From an uncultured Porphyromonas sp. (GTDB lineage Bacteria; Bacteroidota; Bacteroidia; Bacteroidales; Porphyromonadaceae), in NCBI GenBank assembly GCA_945867245.1, contig CAMBHQ010000049.1:1-6461 (forward strand): a stretch of DNA of 6,461 bases, written 5' to 3'. A model generated the notes under the pieces. It was not told the origin of the DNA. It did no database searches and saw nothing but the letters and a program-made list of their open reading frames with translations. Shown here piece after piece: positions 5,226 to 6,461 of the stretch. Every line of letters begins with the position of its first letter. The first letter of the stretch is position 1. The translations under genes and the position numbers were made by a program.

Positions 5226-5239
5226 CGACCTTAGGGTCG
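5226..5239 (+). other. Short hairpin in the hemD leader
   Basis: CGACC (5226-5230) pairs with GGTCG (5235-5239) around TTAG. It lies in the 46-bp gap between DUF4271 and hemD and ends 17 bases before the hemD ATG. It may affect translation, be a small operator-like palindrome, or be chance. Confidence 0.35.
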
Positions 5240-5256
5240 GAGTGAGCATACACTGA

Positions 5257-6006
5257 ATGAGCATTAAGAAGATACTCATCTCGCAGCCGAAGCCAGAGAC
5301 GGGTAAGTCGCCCTACTACGATGTAGCGGCGCGTTATGGTGCGGAGGTTACCTTCCGCTCTTTTATTAGCGTAGAGCAGGTCTCGCAGCGTGAGTTTCGC
5401 GACCAGCGCATCAATCTACTAGAGCATACAGCCGTTATATTTACGACGCGCAAGGCGATGGAGCATTACTTCGGCCTTGCTCAGGAGATGCGCATCACCA
5501 TCCCCGAGGATATGAAGTATTTTTGCCTTAGTGAGCAGATTGCCAACTACCTACAGAAGTTTACGGTCTACCGCAAGCGCAAGGTCTTTTATCCCACGGT
5601 AGGCAACAATCAGGAGGCACTAGTGGCGCTGATCTACAAGCATAGCAAGGAGAAGTATCTGATCCCCTCGCCCGAGGAACATAAGCGAGATATACAGGCG
5701 ATGCTAGAGGCTAAGAAGATACAGCATACGACGGCGATAATGTTTCGGACGGTGCCAGTGATGCTGAGCGAGGAGGAGCGTGCCGAGCAGTTCGATATGT
5801 ACATCTTTTTCACGCCTATCGGGGTCAAGGCACTGCGCAGTAATTATCCCGACTTCGAGCAGGGCGACATCCGCATAGGAGCCTTCGGGGCCGCTACTGC
5901 CAAGACCGTCGAGGAGCAAAACCTGCGGCTCGACCTCTCGGCACCGACGGCTCAGTTCACCTCTATGGTGCTGGCCCTAGAGGACTATCTAGAGAAGAAT
6001 AAATAA
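5257..6006 (+). CDS. hemD: Uroporphyrinogen-III synthase-like protein (HemD family, Bacteroidota type)
   Basis: HemD enzymes cyclise hydroxymethylbilane to uroporphyrinogen III with inversion of ring D, the branch point to haem, sirohaem and cobalamin. This 249-residue protein fits the family length and two-lobed design: an N-terminal ILISQPKPE strand, the HTAVIFTTRKAMEHYF segment (about 57-72), KYLIPSPE near 131, the mirrored MYIFFTPIGVKAL segment (about 181-193) and GAFGAATAKTVEEQNLRLDLSAPTAQ (from about 208). These phrases closely match what Bacteroidales genomes carry beside rnpA under this name. HemD is poorly conserved in general and few residues prove activity, so the family call is firm but the enzymatic role is inferred. 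The gene begins 46 bp after DUF4271 and ends 8 bp before rnpA. No Shine-Dalgarno sequence is evident. Confidence 0.87.
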   Translation: MSIKKILISQPKPETGKSPYYDVAARYGAEVTFRSFISVEQVSQREFRDQRINLLEHTAVIFTTRKAMEHYFGLAQEMRITIPEDMKYFCLSEQIANYLQKFTVYRKRKVFYPTVGNNQEALVALIYKHSKEKYLIPSPEEHKRDIQAMLEAKKIQHTTAIMFRTVPVMLSEEERAEQFDMYIFFTPIGVKALRSNYPDFEQGDIRIGAFGAATAKTVEEQNLRLDLSAPTAQFTSMVLALEDYLEKNK

Positions 6007-6014
6007 GCGCTACA

Positions 6015-6425
6015 ATGTATAGTCTACCCAAGCGCGAACGCATACATCTGAAGAAAGATATTGACGAACTCTTTGCCCACGGCAAGGGGTTCGTTGCTTA
6101 TCCCCTGAGGGTAGTGTATCGGCTAGAGGGGGAGACAGAGGCGTCTGCTGAGGTGCCACGCCTCGGGATGATGGTGTCGGTGGCCAAGCGCTACCTCAAA
6201 CGGGCCAACAAGCGCAACCGAGTGAAGCGCCTAGTGCGCGAGGCCTATCGTCTGAGCAAGCACAGCCTGAGCGACTGGCTCGCCTCGGAGGGCAAGCGTG
6301 GGCGCATCGCCTTCGTCTTCGTGGGCAAGGAGCTACCCGAATATCAGGACATCGAGCGAGCCATCAGCAAGGCCTACGGCAAGATTATCGAGCGCGAGAG
6401 TAGGGCCGCTCTAGAGCAGGGCTAG
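6015..6425 (+). CDS. rnpA: Ribonuclease P protein component
   Basis: RnpA is the basic protein that binds the catalytic RNase P RNA and helps it capture pre-tRNA leaders for 5' maturation. The 136-residue protein starts MYSLPKRERIHLKKDIDELF, the usual opening with a substrate-leader binding face. It carries the RNR signature KRYLKRANKRNRVKRLVREAYRL at about 58-80 (R67, N68, R69) and ends with the expected helical segment after FVFVGK. It is slightly longer than typical because of a C-terminal tail (about 125-136) and an acidic loop near 38-48. The start is 8 nt after the hemD stop, so the two are almost certainly co-transcribed. In many bacteria rnpA neighbours rpmH and dnaA; here it follows the Bacteroidota hemD-rnpA order instead. 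Confidence 0.95.
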   Translation: MYSLPKRERIHLKKDIDELFAHGKGFVAYPLRVVYRLEGETEASAEVPRLGMMVSVAKRYLKRANKRNRVKRLVREAYRLSKHSLSDWLASEGKRGRIAFVFVGKELPEYQDIERAISKAYGKIIERESRAALEQG

Positions 6426-6431
6426 TCTGGG

Positions 6432-6461
6432 ATGCAACAGAGTATTATTAGTTCGAAAAAT
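6432..6461 (+). CDS. Possible start of a further operon gene, cut by the right edge
   Basis: An ATG six bases after the rnpA stop opens a frame of ten codons (MQQSIISSKN) that runs off the window. In Bacteroidales the gene after rnpA is often yidD, a small membrane protein insertion factor, and the tight spacing fits an operon gene. Ten residues are too few to recognise a family, and the real start could lie beyond the window. Confidence 0.25.
   Translation, partial: MQQSIISSKN

Noticed and set aside
5634..5919. Two overlapping leftward frames inside hemD
   Set aside because: Antisense shadows of a well-supported gene.

Overview
The window reads as an ordinary chromosomal segment of a Bacteroidota bacterium, most likely in or near Porphyromonadaceae. 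The evidence is threefold. Several encoded proteins look like Bacteroidales versions of their families: a HemD-like protein, a BT0820-type small HAD protein, a DUF4271 membrane protein, and two tandem rhomboids beside a membrane-anchored endonuclease/exonuclease/phosphatase protein. Promoter motifs match the Bacteroidota -7 box TAnnTTTG. Genes lack clear Shine-Dalgarno sequences. The DNA is fairly GC-rich (about mid-50s percent by eye) and unusually rich in CTAG. The species assignment is inference.

Layout: the left 2.8 kb is a leftward block. Read in transcription order it holds two rhomboid-family intramembrane proteases (2770-2054 and 2047-1310), an integral-membrane EEP phosphohydrolase (1292-177), and the first 48 codons of a DUF1016/YhcG-type protein that runs off the left edge (145-1). 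A consensus promoter sits almost directly on the first rhomboid ATG, suggesting a leaderless or near-leaderless transcript.

The 355-bp divergent intergenic region (2771-3125) is the most unusual part. Almost all of it is repeat: degenerate tandem heptamers (AGTGGTC-like) in one orientation at 2789-2850 and 2949-2983, the same heptamers inverted at 2996-3051, and between them a perfect 14-bp hairpin, an overlapping second palindrome and a 20-bp direct repeat. The whole repeat mass lies between two outward-facing promoters, so it should not be transcribed from either.

The right half runs rightward: fabI (enoyl-ACP reductase, type II fatty acid synthesis), a spacer with two hairpins, a small HAD-family hydrolase, a DUF4271 membrane protein, a HemD-like protein, rnpA (protein subunit of RNase P), and possibly the first ten codons of another gene. 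The last four to five look like one operon, with a candidate internal promoter buried in the 3' end of the DUF4271 gene that would drive hemD-rnpA separately.

I see no mobile element, CRISPR array, tRNA, rRNA or obvious defence system. The gene content is core and housekeeping. The interest lies in the repeat-packed divergent promoter region and in the overlapping or leaderless promoter arrangements.
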